A DNA stretch of 64,000 nt. Origin: Toxoplasma gondii ME49. Its lineage: Eukaryota > Apicomplexa > Conoidasida > Eucoccidiorida > Sarcocystidae. The DNA lies in the NCBI RefSeq assembly GCF_000006565.2, contig NC_031478.1:6224212-6288211 (forward strand), in the 5' to 3' direction. Positions 35,043 to 46,574 of this stretch are shown piece by piece. The translations under genes were made by a program, and so were the position numbers. The notes under the pieces were generated by a model. It worked only from the letters and a program-made list of their open reading frames with translations, had not been told where the DNA came from and made no database searches. Position 1 is the stretch's first letter, and every line of letters begins with the position of its first letter.

Positions 35043-36499
35043 TAACGATACATGACTGTAGAGGACCTCTGTTACGTGTGGGATTCCAAAAGGGATATAA
35101 CACGTCCTGGGAAGGTTTCAAAACTCGCGATTAGAGACAGTTTTTTTTTGACAAAGTGAAGGGAGCAAATTGTAGTTGAAGAGAGCTTTCGGTAGTGGCG
35201 AGTGCGGAAAGCCCAAACCGTAAGCAAACGCAGACTGTCTGTGGAAGTGAAGGACCTTCGTCGATTCGAAGACAGAAAGATCAAAGAAGCGAACGCAGAG
35301 CAACTCTACCGCCCGCCCATTCTCCTGCTTTGCTTCACACAGAACAAGGAACTCGCATTCACAGAAAGAAGATAGCTGTCAGATTTGTGTCGCTGGCGAG
35401 TCGCCGTCCTCAAATCTCTTAAAGGCTTCACATTACGAATCCTGTGGGCGCGTGCTCTCAATCGTTCACTTCACAAAAAATTTTCGGCATTCTCTCTCTT
35501 CCTCTCCGTCCGGTCTCATCACACTACATATATCATATATATATATATATATATATATATTCGATATTTCGTGGGTGCATTTGTTTTTCGGTTCTTCCGC
35601 TGTGTGTCTATACTAGTATGAGTCTGTGTGTGGTTGTGTGTGTTTGTACAAGCATGTAGGTAGTTTCACGGTTTTCACGGTGCTATCCCCAAGAGCAGGG
35701 AAATTGCTTTCTTCGTCATCTTTCGTCTGTTGGAGCTGTGCATGTGAGAGCCAGGGCGAAGAAAAGAGATAGAAAGTGAAAGTGTAAAACTGCTACAGAC
35801 TGCGTTTGCAAACATACAGAACAGGGGAGGACAACCACGTTGCTTTCTGTCTGTTTCTCCTCTTTTCTGCACTGTCTCATGCGCCACACCGTCCACAACA
35901 CGCTTCCTCTCGGTTGGGGTTGCGTCGTGTACAGAGAGCCGGAAAAATCGCCTCTTCCTCGCTTTTCTTCCATTTTTCTTGAGCGTTCCTTTCACTGCGA
36001 AGTGTCTCTCTTATGTGGGCCGCTTTCCTCTCCCTTTCCTCTTTTCTGCGACTCTTGCACGAGCAAGGCGCAGAGTTCGATGCTTTCAAGAAGACCGACG
36101 GGGACCCCGGTTGCCTGCATGCACTACGCAACCGAGGTGTAAAACCGGGATTCTCTGGTCAAGACAGAGAAAAGCGCGTGGCCGCTCTTCGTCCTCGACT
36201 TATTATGGACCCAAGGCAGCAGCGAGAGAGCCAGAAAAAGAGCATAAAAAGCATAAAAACGTTTCGCTTCTCCCCAGCGTGCGACATCTTTCTTCTTGTC
36301 TCTCTGCCTCTCTCCTCAGCTTTTCCCGTCGCACCCCACTTCCGCGACTCTTCTCTTCGCGTTGCTTCCTTCTGCGTGTCTCTGCTCTGAGATCTTCTTC
36401 TTTTTCTGGGCGCCTCTGAAACCGCTCTCTGCCTCTCGCCTTTGTTTTCTGGAGTCTCTTTCAACACTGTAAAACCTTTCAACTCTCTCCTTCGTTAAG
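33733..36499. other. Intergenic region upstream of OLA1
   Basis: 2.8 kb between the FAM192A/Fyv6-like stop and the OLA1 ATG on the same strand. It holds (TA)n tracts at about 34486-34514, 34998-35045 and 35528-35560. The last few hundred bases before the ATG are pyrimidine-rich, as in many coccidian 5' UTRs. No coding exon is convincing. Confidence 0.6.
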
Positions 36500-37072
36500 A
36501 TGGCACCTAAAAAAAAGGAACAAGCCGAGGAGAAAATCCTTCTCGGGAGGTACGTCGTTCCGCATCTGTCCGCATGCGTAACTCTCCCAGTGTATATACA
36601 CCTGCGGAGATGCACGGTACACGCTGTTTATAGGGATATCCAAGCAAATCTAAATCTATGTACATGTATGTATAGACAACGCTTTATGCACATCCCGTTG
36701 AATGTGTATCTGTTGTGTCGAGTGTGGTTGTGTTCCTGCCGGTGTGCATGAAGTACGTATTCGAGGAAGAGGAAGTCTCTTTTCTCTCGTGATGTTGCTG
36801 TGGCAACTGTACAAGCACTGTGTCTCCTATGTGGCCAGAAAGGCTCTCAGGATTTCTGCGGCGAAAGTTACGCGGTCTCTACCATTGTTCCTACACTGTT
36901 ATTCTTTTCTCCTCTCTCCTTCGATATGATTCTCTCCTTTCTCGCCAATACACTCCTGCATTGCTGCCTAGCCTACACTTCTGTAAATAATCGAATGCGT
37001 ATGTCTGCATGCGTGTACGTCTCGATCCGTACATGCTGAGCTGTGTACCTGCACATATCCATTTCTACTACG

Positions 37073-37104
<32 letters not shown>

Positions 37105-38742
37105 TATATCTAGGTGTGTAAATACCTTCTGCAGTGTAGTGTGGGAGCGTCGTTTTAGTATTGCAATTGAAGATTCCACTTTCTCGTGTCGCCGGAGAGG
37201 AGCCTGGATTTCTCGTTTTTCCGTTTGTTTCCTCAGACCGAAGAACACGTTGAAGATGGGTCTCGTTGGCTTGCCAAATGTCGGGAAAAGCACAACTTTC
37301 AATCTTCTTTGCAAGCAGGCGGTGCCCGCGGAGAATTACCCTTTCTGCACGATCGACCCGCACGAAGCGAGAATGAACGGTGGGCGGCAAAAACGCAATT
37401 TGCATCTCGCGGAGCAGAGCGAAACGCGAGAAAACGGAGACCGACCGTTTCCTTCAAGGAGAGACACCCTTCAAACCTACAGGATAACTTGCAGAGCGAT
37501 ACTGTGCATGTCGAAACTCTCCTCTCGCTGTCACTGTACCTTCTTCAAAAACACAGTCGTCTCCAGTAGCTTCTCCTTCTCTCCTGCACTCTCTTCTTCA
37601 CTGCTCTCTGCCACCCCTGTCTGTCTCTCCTCCACAACTTTCTGTATCGGATCCTTTTTCTCTCCAGTTATCCTGTCCCCCTTCCACTTCCTCTCCCGTT
37701 TTCCGTCAGCCGCTTTTCTTCTTCATTCGCCTTCCCCCTGCTTTGTCTTTTCAGTTCCGGATGATCGTTTCAAGTGGCTCTGCACGCACTTTCATCCGAA
37801 AAGCGAAGTCTCTGCGACACTGGCGATCTTCGACATCGCCGGGCTGGTTCCAGGCGCCCATAAAGGCGAGGGTCTCGGCAACGCCTTTCTCTCTCACATT
37901 CAAGCTGTCGACGGCATCTACCATGTGGTGAGTTCGGAATCAAACCTTGTTCTTCCGGTGAAAAGGAAAAAAAGGCTCTCCATACACGGCAGCGTCTAGG
38001 TAGGTTTCCACGTGTGTTTCTGCGCTACACAGAGACACCCGAGGTTCATGGGCGCGTGTTGTCTTCTGATTCTCCGTTTTCTGTGTCCTCGGTGTCACGG
38101 GCGTTTTTGTCTCCTTCTTTGTCTTCTTTGTACTCTGCCTCCTATCTTCTCTGTCTTCTCGTTTCTCTCCTTTTTCTCCGTCTTCCTCGTCTACTGCTGC
38201 TTCTCACTTGGCCAAGCTTCGTGTTTCTTCCGCTTCTTCTCTCGCTCCTGCTTGGTCTTGCGAGGCACTGCTGGGTCTTCTGCTGTGTCGGTTGTCTTCA
38301 TCGTTTTCGGATGGTCGTGTGCGGTTCGTCTTCTTCGCTAGGTTCGCGCTTTCGAGGAGGCGGACATCGTCCACAGCGAAGGCGAAGTCAATCCCGTTAA
38401 GGATCTCGAGACCATTAGCGACGAACTGAGGATGAAAGATGTAGAGAGGTGTGAGAAGCTGATCGAGGAGCTGGATCGACTTGTCGGCAAGGGCCAGGTC
38501 CCCAAAGATAAACAAAAAAAGGTCCACCTGGATGTCCTCAAAGTCGTCCTCGAGCACCTCAACAACAAAAGATGGGTGTCCCAAGGTACATTTTCGTTCC
38601 TCCGTCACGTACCATACCTATCGGGACGCCTCTATAAATATATATATATATATATATATATGTAGTGATTGTGGAATGTGGCATTTGCTTCTTTGTTTCT
38701 TTTATCCTCCTTCTTCATCTATTTTGATGCATCGAGCTGGAT

Positions 38743-38776
<34 letters not shown>

Positions 38777-39686
38777 ACGTCCGTAGAATGTGCTCTGGAG
38801 AGTCATTTCTTGCATGCATCTACTAGGTATTTCTGGATTTCGCTCGCCTCCTTGTGTCACTGGAGCACTGCATATGTTTTTGTTTTGGATGCGTTTTTCT
38901 CCGCATCTCTTCTTCAGTGGACTGGAAGGCGTCGGAGGTCGAGGTGTTGAACGAGTACCAGTTCCTGACGGCGAAGCAGGTGGTTTACTTGGTGAACATG
39001 AGTGAAAAAGATTTCATCCGTCAGAAGAACAAGTGGCTCGCGAAGATCCACGGCTGGGTAGAGGCGAATGTGTCGGGACCGATCATTCCCTACTCTGCTC
39101 AGTTCGAGAGCAAACTCGCTGAGCTGCCTGACGACGCAGCGAGAGAAAAATACATCAAGGACGTAGGTGCCTCTCGCAGCCAGCTGGACAAAATCGTCAC
39201 CACGGGATACCACGCTCTCCATCTCATTCACTTTTTCACTTGTGGAGAAGACGAAGTCAAATGCTGGACGATCCGCCAAGGTACGCACACGTATGCGTCT
39301 CGACGCTCCAACATGCGCTGGCAGTCGATCACCTCGGTTGGTAGACCGGTCGATACGCACATCCACGCTTTCCCAGGCGTTTGCGTCGGAGATCTTCGAG
39401 TTTTAAAGGCTCTGTCTTGCTGAGAAAGCCGGATTCAGTGGACAGATGCCCTCAAAGGAAAACGTTGTGGCGTCTCTCTTGCTGAGTGGAGCATTCGGAC
39501 ATGCACTTTTTTTAGTAGCTGGCTGCCCGTTTGGGGGCTTCTGTGTATCCGGTTTCCAGCCCCATAATGGGACATATCGCCGTCTCGAGTCACGGGAGTT
39601 TTGGTACCTCCACGTGACCGTATCTCGTTGTCGATCGGTGCATCATCCTCCTCTTGCAGACGCACGTATCGCCCCATTCAAGTATT

Positions 39687-39723
<37 letters not shown>

Positions 39724-40325
39724 GGGTATATATCCATGTGCGTATGTGCACGTGTATTTGTACGTATATATAGTTGTTTGTAGAGTTTCGTATCCTGGTT
39801 CATGTCGTTACATGCACTGTGTAGATTAGGAACTTGTTCTCTCTTTGTGTGTATAGTGTTGATTTTGAGCGTCGTCGTGGCGTGTTGAGAGGAGAGAGAC
39901 AGCATGTCAGAACTCGTTTCGCTGGCAGTTTTGGTCTGAGTTTCAGGCACGAAAGCCCCCCAGGCTGCCGGAGTCATCCACACAGATTTCGAGCGAGGAT
40001 TCATCTGTGCGGAAGTGTACAAATATGAGGACCTGGTGGCAGCTGGAAGCGAAAATGCCGTGAAGGCGGCAGGAAAGTACCTTCAAAAAGGGTAAGAAAG
40101 CGGATAGAACAAACGGCAAACCCCGCAGGAGGATTCTGTCTTCACTTGCAGACTATAACAAACGAGAAAGTCTTGTCTTGTTCCACCGTTCTCCGCCTTC
40201 TCGAGTGTACCAAAGCCCAGGCAAATGCGTGCTCTGAGGCCTGTGTTTTTACTTGAAATCTTGACATACTTCATATATACATATATGCAATTTATATATA
40301 TGTATACCCGGGTGGATGATCCAAC

Positions 40326-40360
<35 letters not shown>

Positions 40361-40518
40361 TTTGTATCTGCTGGAGTCTACGGTGAAAATAAGTTAAATT
40401 CATGGTGGAAGTGGTTGTTTTTCTTTGGTGCGTTTTTTCTCTCAGGAAGGATTACGTTGTCGAAGACGGCGATATCATTTTCTTCAAGTTCAATGTGACG
40501 AACAGCGGCAAGAAGTAA
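36500..40518 (+). CDS. OLA1: Obg-like ATPase 1 (OLA1/YchF family)
   Basis: Seven exons: 36500-36549, 37237-37379, 37755-37927, 38342-38585, 38918-39280, 39947-40091 and 40446-40518 (TAA). All phases agree and give 396 residues, the usual OLA1 length. Motifs: G1 GLPNVGKS (28-35), [16 protein letters not shown] (52-67), G3 DIAGLVPGA (91-99), and NMSE at 230-233, the ATP-preferring replacement of the NKxD motif typical of OLA1/YchF. A coiled region lies at about 145-200 ([19 protein letters not shown]). The C-terminal TGS domain runs from [15 protein letters not shown] through [17 protein letters not shown] to [16 protein letters not shown]. The protein is a cytosolic, ribosome-associated translational regulator. 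Introns hold (TA)n tracts near 37072, 38635, 38747, 39689 and 40328. Confidence 0.95.
38635..38775 (+). repeat. Pair of (TA)n microsatellites in an OLA1 intron
   Basis: Tracts at about 38635-38663 and 38747-38775 inside the intron 38586-38917. Others in OLA1 introns are at about 37072-37107, 39689-39722, 40265-40306 and 40328-40357. These last are the rightmost long TA tracts in the window. Confidence 0.9.
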
Positions 40519-41730
40519 ACTCTTTATCCGGCTTTCTGTATTTGTTATGTCTCCGGCATCTGGATTGTCAGTCGCACCTGTCTGTCCTGTATCGTTTTTC
40601 GTCGGTTTTTCCACTTTCCCTCGCCGATCTGTGCTTCTTGGGTGCCTTTCTGCTTTCATTCGCAACAAAGAGGGAGAAACAAGAGCAACTTAGTCGAAGC
40701 GGGAACAAAGAGAACCAGCGAGGGGCGAGCCGGGGAGACGGGCATCCTGTGAAGAAACAACTTTGTCCGGTTTTCTCGCCGTTTCACTGAAAACAATGCA
40801 CTCACTGTTCCTAATGGACCGACTGGGTTCGTCTTTTCTTTCAACCAACACGAAAGAGCGGTTGCATCTCCCATACCAGTTTTCCACCAGCACCCTCACT
40901 ACCTTCTGCAGTGGGCAACGTAGCCATCGTGACTCCACGTTTGGAAAAATGTAGCATCCAAGAAAAAGATTCCGAATGCGTACACACAAGTACAGACACA
41001 CACACCCTCTTGTTGCGGGACACACGCACGCAGCGAGAGCGTGGACTTCTAATTCTGTCAGTTGTGGATTGTGCACAAAACTCCAGACGGAAACAGGAGG
41101 AGCGAGTAATACTTCTCGTCGTCTCATACTGATGATGTAGTAGATACAGCTGTTTTCTTCTGTGCTCAAATCGAAGCTCCGAAAGGCTCGAGAAGGCGCA
41201 GGTTCAGGGGGTGTGGCTGAAGTCAAAAAGGAGCCATCTCGCCACTCGTGGTCTCTCGCTGTTGAATGGGTTTCCCCGGAAGTCCTCGTAAGTGGCACTG
41301 ATGCACAAAAAGTCGAATGGGACAGGCGGCGTTCAATTGTATATAGCCTGACGCCGCAACAGTTTTCTGGCATATGTGGGTATAATAACACACCCCTGTG
41401 GTCATTGTACTACGCTCTGTGAACTCAACTGCTCCTCTTTACTTAAACGCTTACCACTTAGCGTCAGACTGATGGTTCCTTTTTATCATACTGATCCAAC
41501 CGGAGTCAGAGTTGTGGCGTTCCTTTCTGTGTTCATGCTTACTGCGCAGCCTTCAGGGATCTATATCTACACGGTCTCTATACCGCTGGAAGACTCGTAC
41601 GAAAAATTCCATTTCCTGCTTCTCTGATGACTTCCTGCATTATCTGTACCACAACACTGTGTCAGAATCTTCGTTTTCTAAAACGGTTTGTTTCGATGTT
41701 TTTCAGTTACCAGGTGTCAGCTCATGACCA
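40519..41730. other. Intergenic region between OLA1 and tRNA-Glu
   Basis: 1.2 kb holding the OLA1 3' UTR. No coding exon, repeat or structured RNA is recognised. Confidence 0.6.
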
Positions 41731-41802
41731 TCCGTCGTAGTCTAGGTGGTTAGGATACGCGGCTCTCACCCGCGCGACCCGGGTTCAAGTCCCGGCGACG
41801 GA
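41731..41802 (+). tRNA. tRNA-Glu (anticodon CTC)
   Basis: 72-nt cloverleaf. The acceptor stem TCCGTCG pairs with CGACGGA. The D-arm carries TAGTCTAGGTGGTTAGGAT. The anticodon stem CGCGG/CCGCG encloses the loop CTCTCAC, giving CTC, which reads GAG. The T-arm has GGGTTCAAGTCCC, which also serves as the B box. There is no intron and the CCA end is not encoded, as expected for a eukaryotic gene. It is followed two bases later by a T7 stretch. Confidence 0.97.
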
Positions 41803-41803
41803 A

Positions 41804-41810
41804 TTTTTTT
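41804..41810 (+). terminator. RNA polymerase III terminator of tRNA-Glu
   Basis: A run of seven T starts two bases after the tRNA 3' end. Confidence 0.85.
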
Positions 41811-42757
41811 CTCACTGCATTCGAAATTTTCATAACGATATTTTATCTCTCTTAAGAGCGTGACAAAGCCTGGTGCGCACTCAAGTTTCTGTTCTCTTTA
41901 CGTTTCCTCTGCGTTTCTTTTTCTTAAAACAGTGCGAAGGTAACCAGCCAACGTTGTGTCAAAAACAGTGCAACCTCAGTCAAGTGCTTAATTGGGAATT
42001 CCATCCCTTCTGCGCTCCTCTGGAAGCCAAATTCTGCAATTGTTGAAGAGTGGCCGTAGCTGGTACCTGAGCCTTGATGCTTGGGGGAAGATTGCGGGAG
42101 GGTGCGAGTGGCTTAGCCTGGTAGACGTTTTTCCTGTTCTCTCCCCTTTGTTGTTTTTTCTCGGGAAGAAATCAAGAGGGAATTGGACAACAGAAGGTAG
42201 TGTGGATGATAGCTGTAAATAAGGACAACTCCATAAGTGTTGTCGTTTCACGTCAAAGGACGAGGCACTGAGCTCCTGTGGAACTGCAGGATATCGCTTT
42301 GGACTTCGACAAGATCGAGTTTTCACAAAGACGACATAAACCAGGTTCACTGATCAGACAGTAAAGACATACAAATGGGGGTTCCCCGAAAGTGGGCACT
42401 AGCGGAAACGAATGGACAAAATTCAAACTCCGTGGCATCGCTTTACGTTTAAAACCCGGTCCCCAATGTGAGACGAAGGCAGAAGAAACAAACCTCAAGA
42501 GCGGCGTTCGCTACGTTTGCACATTGAGGTTTCCCCGGGCAGCATATTTACAAAACTACTCCCTGCGAATCATGTTGGGTCAAGCTCAACAAATGGAGAA
42601 CCCAAGTGCAAGGTACGAGTGGATTCGTGCCCGTAACTCTACGCACCCAACTGTGCAGTAACGAAAAAAACAAAACGTGCTCCATACCGCGCGTATACAA
42701 GATGCAGAGACTGTGAATCGTTTGAGATACAGGTTACACTACTTTCAGCAAAGCGCT
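41811..42757. other. Intergenic region right of tRNA-Glu
   Basis: About 0.95 kb up to the stop of the minus-strand exonuclease-like gene. No feature is recognised apart from presumed 3' UTR. Confidence 0.5.
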
Positions 42758-45700
42758 TCATTTATTTCTCCCGTCATCGTCAAACAGGTTGCGCGGCAAC
42801 TTCTTTCGAATCTTCACTGCACCGCGTTTGCCGAGCTTATAGATTTTCTGGCCAATGTAAGGCTTGGGCCGCCCGCCGTTGTCACTGAACCTCTTCCCAA
42901 GTCTCTCATCCAGTCCAACAGTGAACCGCGCCTTCATATCCACCAGCGAAGCATTCGACGTCTGAAAAGAAACCACCAACACCAAAAGTGTCGCAGCGTT
43001 CTATAGACACTATGTACATTTCCAAACAAAAATGATCGTGGGTACTCTGCTGTGCGGAGCTTCACCACATGGACGCTTTTAAATAGATGACCGAGTGTGT
43101 TCAACAGTCGCCCCGACCCATCTGCGGATGAAAGAATGCTTGTAAAGCAGCATATACATCGGCATAGCAGTATCGGCAAATATGCACACTGCGGTGCAAA
43201 CGTACCAGCTTGTACGGTTCGTCGTTTGCGCCGGGTGATATTGCCACTGGCGTGTCATCAATCAGGAAGGAACCAGATTGACTCCAGCCGCTTTTGCTCC
43301 TTCTACCAGGTGAAGCGCTGGACGATGATGTCGCCTCCGCACTCTCGAGAGAAGGCAACGGTAGCATTCGTTTGGTCTTCAAATCGAAAACAAGACTGCG
43401 GCCGCCGACGCGGTCCAGAAGAAGAAACTTTCCGCATGGGCTTCTCCTGTACAGGCGAAAGCCGCCAGAATCACACGACACGAATAACTGATTCGCACGA
43501 GTTAAGTGTGTTGGATTCTTCCGGCAAATCTTTTTCCGACTTTTCTACGTCCAGCATACACCACCGATCAAGTCAGCTCAGTGCTACTTACCCTTGGCAA
43601 GAACTGGTCAAACAGTGGCCCCTTGGAGGTGTGCCGTACCCCTGGTCCCATGAATTCCACGTTCGGCGTCGCGTCTAGTATCTTCGGTTGAACATTATAG
43701 ACGGCAACTTTGCGGCTTAACGTCGCACCCACGCGACCGAAGTAGAAGGGTGAGCCGGAACAGTGGCACACTTTCTAATGAATGTATGTCAATGCTACTA
43801 GCCTAACACAGCTCGGGGGACTCGTGAACCTGTCTGGCTTAATCCTACGTACGGGGGGAGCGAGCACATGAACGAATTGCATAAACATTTCTAAATTTGC
43901 ACAGACGACCCAAAAGTCCGCCCAGCCGCGACGGAAAGCCATGGCGAATTTCGAGGGAGACAACGGATTCTGTGTCGATTACCGACATATTCCACCTTTT
44001 CCGACATTGGGTTGCTGTAGGCATCTCAGCAGTGTACAAAAAACAACCTGTATCACTGCGTCTGCACAATTCTCTCACAACAGAAAGCTTCTCCCCTTTG
44101 CGCTCGGTGTGCTGTCCACTCTGCTTTTCTAGTGTTCGGCGAACTATGGTAAGAAAGGTAGAACGACAGCAAAAGAGAAAAATCTAGTGCTGATTGTCCG
44201 TTTTCGCCAACCAAGGCACAATTGCCTCTCGTTTCTCCGTGAGTCCCGTTTTTTTTTCTCGATGGCGTTTTGTGTCATCTTACCCAAGAACGCAGCAATT
44301 CGCCACGTCGCCTGGTTTCAAATCGGGGAAGCGGCTGACGCTCTTCCCGACAGCGACACCTGCAAGAGGCCCTAGGTTTAAACCGAAAAACAACATGTCC
44401 GTCTCTCTGTACATCAGCATTGCTTGCAACACAGTCCCCGGCGGAACTGGCAAGAGACGAACACCTTTGCATTCCACGTCGTCGTTTTCATTTGCTTCTT
44501 CTTCTTGTGTCTGGTTCACACTCGGAGCCGCGGAAGCAGACGCGCCCTTTCGGCAAAGCAAAAGACGGGGCTCTTCTCTGTTCAGGGCCGAAGCGGCACC
44601 AGGTGTAGAACCAAACAAACCTGGTCTCCTTTCTTTACCGCGATCCTTCCCTGTCGCGCTGGCGTCCCCCATCGCCAGCTGAGAAAAAGACAGTACAGGT
44701 GGTGTGGACAAGTCCGGATTCAACCGCAAGTACGCGGAAAGAACACTCTCCATCTGCGCCTGAACAAAGGCGCCGTCGTCGTCTCCAAGTAAGGAACAAA
44801 CGTGGGCAGCAAAAGGTAGAGTATGTGCAGCTAGCAACGCCTCGTGCAAACCCCCTCCTTCGTTTTGGAGGATTCTGTCCCTCTCGCCGGCATCCGCGAA
44901 CCAATTCGATTCAAGGCTTGTGTCCGGGCTGCCGTCCGGCGAAGCAGACGAATATGAAGCGGAACGGGAGGAATCTGTGGAGACACGAGAAGGACGCAGA
45001 TACATCTGGGGATGAGAAACTCGCACTGCGGTAGTCGATGAAAAGACAGGCACGCTTTCGTGCAAGAATTAACAGAGGTCTGATCGCAGTAAACACTCCG
45101 TAGGACTCAGGTGTTTTTGAGACATTCTGCTAGATGTGTAAGCTCCTTCCTCTTTTCCTGCGCTCTGCTCACATTTCTCCTCCCGCACAAGACGGTCCCA
45201 GCCAGCGACATCTTGGCCGAAATGGATGCGAAGAGCTTTGAAGAGGGACACGAAATTGCTCTCCAGGTTCAGACGGTCCAAGAGCAAAGCAAGGCCAACC
45301 TGGCTATCGACAACCGTCGAGGCAGAGACCCCGTATTGCCAGTAAATAGTAGATAGGAGGCTGTGCGCTCCGTGGAAAACCTTGGCGACATCGCGATTCG
45401 CCAACAGAGACGAGCACACAAAGCGGACCAGCTCCCGATGCTGACGCATGGAAGAACCGGACACTCTAGGAGTAGAAGAAGAGGGGGAGAAAAACATAGA
45501 GGAGATGGAGCGGCGTGCAGAAGAGTCCTCTGGAGAAGAGAAGGAATGCGAAGAACAGAAGCTGAAGAGAATGACAGCCGTCGACGTCGACACGTACAGT
45601 GAGCGCAACAACTCGGTACGGCCTCCGTGGTGAAGAAGACGCTGGGTTTCTTCGGAATAACTGTCCCGTTTGTCTTCCTTGCGTGTTCCCTTTCGACATC

Positions 45701-46574
45701 CACCTTCTGCAGAATTCAGAGAGCTGTCGTCGCGCAACAGACCAGGAGTGGGTGGCGAGGATGGGCATTGGGACGGATGACGCAGTGCATGCGGCGTAGA
45801 GGCAAAAGGGGTTGACTCGGGCAGAAGGGGAAGGTGCACACCTATCGAAGACCGTAAGAGCCGCGAGCGAGTCGAAGAACCAAACAAACCCGCTGGTCCG
45901 GAAAGATCTGCAGCTTCGCCGAGAACATCGACGTAGTCCTGTCCGGGAGTTCCAAACACAGCGGATACGGCAGCCGAGTCACCAAAGCCTTTCGAATCAC
46001 GACCTCGATGCAGAAAAGACCTAGTGGCGTTAGTCTCCGGAAGCATGGCAAGACGTCTCAGCTGCGGAGGAGCCGAAAAACAACCAGCTGCGCCAGCAAA
46101 AGATTCCTTGCAGCACGAAAGAATCCAATCGACTGCAACTCTTGCGTCGGCAATCGTTGAAACGTAGTAAAGAGGAATCGCCCACTGGATGTCTGTACAC
46201 CGTCGCTCGGGGTCGCGCGGGCGGTCTTCTGACCGGTGACCGGACACAAAACATCGGAAGGACGACCCTGGAGCGCATGACGCAGGATTAGCATTAGCTA
46301 AAACGACCGAAGAACCGGAAAGATGGTGGGCGCGCGCAGTTCGAGAGAAACACTGACAGTTAGACACCGGTCGCTGGAACACGCGGTTGGCCGCTCTTCC
46401 CCGCGTTCTTGGCCATGGGAGTACACGGCAAGAACTTCCTGAGGATCCCTTCGTAAGTGGTACTGTTCCCCCTACCCGGACGTTCCCCTCGCGGAGCGCA
46501 AAGAAAGGTCCTAGCCCATTCATCGCGGGTACGCAAAGGAAGAATTTCGTTGGGGCGATCGCATGCAGCCCCAT
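42758..46574 (-). CDS. RNase D-like 3'-5' exonuclease-fold protein, possibly degenerate
   Basis: Minus-strand exons: 46574-45074 (ATG at 46574), 45025-44284 (strong donor GTAAGATG), one uncertain exon near 44060-43860, ~43774-43592, 43487-43158 and 42961-42758 (TGA). Junctions 1-2 and the last three are phase-consistent. The first exon has SLLANRDVAKVFHGAHSLLS, about 19 residues, then VVDSQVGLALLLDRLNLES. This matches the middle of DEDD exonuclease domains, where an aspartate-containing motif follows a KxxHxxxxD helix. The early Asp-x-Glu motif is not evident, and the second helix reads HGAHSLLS rather than H(N/D)xxxDxxxL. Catalytic activity is therefore doubtful. The N-terminus (MGLHAIAPTKFFLCVPAMNG) could be an organelle leader. 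The C-terminal exon is basic (KLGKRGAVKIRKKL). Confidence 0.5.
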
